From Euperipatoides rowelli (taxonomy: Eukaryota > Onychophora > Udeonychophora > Euonychophora > Peripatopsidae), in the NCBI GenBank assembly GCA_003024985.2, contig PXIH01S0003367.1: a stretch of DNA of 18,181 nt; one strand, written 5' to 3'. The translations under genes and the position numbers were made by a program. Below the pieces are notes generated by a model. It was not told the DNA's origin. It searched no databases and saw only the letters and a program-made list of their open reading frames with translations. Positions 16,982 through 18,181 of this stretch are shown here, piece after piece. Numbering within the stretch: the first letter of the stretch is position 1; each line of letters begins with the position of its first letter.

Positions 16982-17636
16982 TTCCCCTTTCTGATTAACT
17001 ATACCGCTAGATTGGGTAATATACCTCCCCTATATTTTCCTAATAGCATTTTCTGGTACTCTGCTAATGAGCTACCAGGTGTGGGCCTAGTGGCTCGGCT
17101 AGTGCGAAGAGCCTTAATCGATTGCCTACTGCACTCTCGTCTAAGCCCTGTTTACATGCATTGAAAAGCTTACATGTTTTTTTTTTTTTGTCAAGCTGTA
17201 GGGAGAATAACTTGCGCAGATCGCGTAGCCTTTCTTCTAGCGTTAGGAAATTTTGGCTCCCTAATCCCACTACATACATGGCTTTGGCCTTTCCCATTAT
17301 TAGGTTTTCAAGAATAGACCTAGCTTTGGCCTCAGGCCATCTGTATTAGGTGTGAAGGCTCGAAATTCAGTAATGTATCTTTCAATTCCGAAGACATTGC
17401 CCTCTAGTAGCTGAAATGGGGAAAGTTTGGTTGAGACATCATATCTGCCCTGCACAGCTCAGCCTTCTGGCATACTACGTTAATGAGGGTTACTGTTCGA
17501 ATTACAGTTATGGCAATGAACATAGTTTTGCGCTGGTGAGGGCCTACTTGGGGATTGTGTCTCCTCATCTAAGTTTGGGGATGCAAAACGTAAGGTATTG
17601 CGTGGACTGAATGGATTTAATCTTTCATTAAATTAT
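16982..17636 (-). pseudogene. gag central (capsid) region
   Basis: The minus-strand frame at 17064-17297 (77 codons) includes GKAKAMYVVGLG, LEERLRDLRKLF and a Lys run encoded by a 13-base T run on the plus strand (17177-17189). Flanking pieces continue in other frames, including a RYITEFRAFTP-like segment near 17350-17385. Composition and position between the N-terminal coiled coil and the zinc knuckle suggest capsid, but I cannot match it to a named gag family. Several stops and frameshifts are present. Confidence 0.55.
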
Positions 17637-17906
17637 TCAGTCAGTTTGGGGGCTATAAAGTGTGTATCTTCGTCGTGAGGTGAGGGGGGTCGACTCAGTT
17701 TGGGCCGCCCCAATTATTTCAGCCCTCAACGAATTCAATAACCCTTTAAATTCGTTTATGGCCTCATCCTGCATCGCTAATTCCTCCCTTAATGTTCTAA
17801 TTACATAATCTCTTTTTGCTATTTCTTTATTAAAATCAATTTCAAGAGGAATGCTAGTCTTCGCTCTAGCTGCATCCGCGTTCTCTGGAATCAGCATTAC
17901 GCTCAA
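17637..17906 (-). pseudogene. gag N-terminal segment with coiled coil
   Basis: This minus-strand frame of 89 codons ends at a stop at 17637-17639. The middle is a likely coiled coil (EIAKRDYVIRTLREELAMQD ... INEFKGLLNSLRAEIIGAA). The frame is open well upstream of 17906, back to a stop at 18039-18041. The first ATG in it is at 17895-17897, preceded by a TTG at 17904-17906, so the true start is uncertain. It follows the LTR-like leader directly, as expected for gag. Confidence 0.6.
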
Positions 17907-17934
17907 CTGGTAGTCTGGAAGCTTAAATAAAATT

Positions 17935-18181
17935 TCACTGTCAGCTTTGGTTGTGTACGCGAGATAGGGATGATACCTGTCCGTTCTATCAGGGCAGGGA
18001 TAATAAAGGATTGGTCCCCCTTTCTTCCTCTTGAGCTCCTAGTTTGCCGGTCCGGGCTGAATTTTATTTAAGTTATTAAGTTAGGATTTAGCTAGCTTTC
18101 CTGTTTAATTTTCGTTGGTTTGTGCTGGGTCCTAGCCCTTGTAAGAGATTCTTTAAACTTGGCACAAACTGACCCGCTTTC
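17935..18181 (-). mobile_element. LTR-like/leader repeat, copy B (minus orientation)
   Basis: This sequence upstream of gag is repeated in inverted orientation at 9917-10145. Shared blocks read, in element sense, AGCTAGCTAAA, then CCTTTATTATCCCTGCC, TGATAGAA and CCCTATCTCG. The match runs to the window edge, so the right boundary is unknown. An LTR with the start of the transcribed leader is the likeliest reading. No tRNA-type primer binding site was recognised next to it, and no clear TG...CA ends were found. An oddity is that the frame entering gag is already open inside this repeat. Confidence 0.6.

Larger units (their letters stand above)
12687..18181 (-). mobile_element. Ty3/gypsy LTR retrotransposon, degenerate and incomplete
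   Basis: A single minus-strand element with the standard Ty3/gypsy order: LTR-like leader (right edge), gag with zinc knuckle, aspartic protease, reverse transcriptase, RNase H, integrase with a GPY-type C-terminus, and a tail. The order RT-RNase H before integrase excludes the Ty1/copia type. Every domain is interrupted by stops or frameshifts, so the copy is inactive. The right end is cut by the window. At the left, a purine-rich minus-strand stretch (AAGAAAAAGAGAG, RC of 12687-12699) could be a polypurine tract, but no 3' LTR was recognised, so the copy may be truncated or its LTR too decayed to see. No env-like gene was found. Three undetermined bases (N at 13283, 13298, 13906) lie inside it. 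Confidence 0.9.

Noticed and set aside
14849-17349. Plus-strand open frames opposite RT, protease and gag
   Set aside because: They are shadows of the minus-strand retrotransposon genes with no recognisable domains of their own.

Overview
The window looks like nuclear DNA of an animal, most likely an invertebrate. It is strongly AT-rich with many A/T homopolymers and short (AAT)n runs. Host coding sequence occurs as short exons with GT-AG splice sites and long introns. Most dense information comes from transposable elements. No operons, rRNA, tRNA or CRISPR array were seen. I cannot name the species; a mollusc-like genome would fit, but that is a guess.

Layout. (1) Bases 1-6774 are mainly AT-rich non-coding DNA. 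They hold a degenerate minisatellite (946-1165), a small palindrome/duplication cluster (2640-2815), two weak candidate terminal exons (422-493 on +, 3347-3460 on -) and a possible old hAT-type transposon (5138-5995). (2) Bases 6775-8394 hold the one confidently identified host gene: two consecutive minus-strand exons of an MVB12 (ESCRT-I subunit, MABP-domain) gene, with matching splice sites and compatible phase. Its upstream and downstream exons were not found. (3) Bases 8400-11020 are a transposon graveyard: a 248-bp foldback repeat, a hAT-like terminus, a decayed Ty3/gypsy reverse transcriptase on the minus strand, a roughly 230-bp LTR-like repeat on the plus strand, and a clean 231-bp piggyBac-type MITE flanked by TTAA. 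(4) Bases 11188-11600 carry a probable two-exon 3' end of an unidentified plus-strand gene, with splice sites, a stop codon and two AATAAA signals. (5) From about 12690 to the right edge lies one long, broken Ty3/gypsy retrotransposon on the minus strand. From right to left its parts are LTR-like leader, gag, zinc knuckle, aspartic protease, reverse transcriptase, RNase H, integrase (HHCC, DDE core, GPY-type C-terminus) and a C-terminal tail.

The LTR-like leader at the right edge and the plus-strand repeat at 9917-10145 are divergent copies of one sequence in inverted orientation, so at least two insertions of related elements are present. The gypsy pol is interrupted by many stops and frameshifts and should be inactive. 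No left-hand LTR was recognised for it. Nothing here makes a convincing undescribed multi-gene system. The items most worth following up are the unidentified spliced 3' end at 11188-11531, the shared LTR-like repeat pair and the piggyBac MITE.
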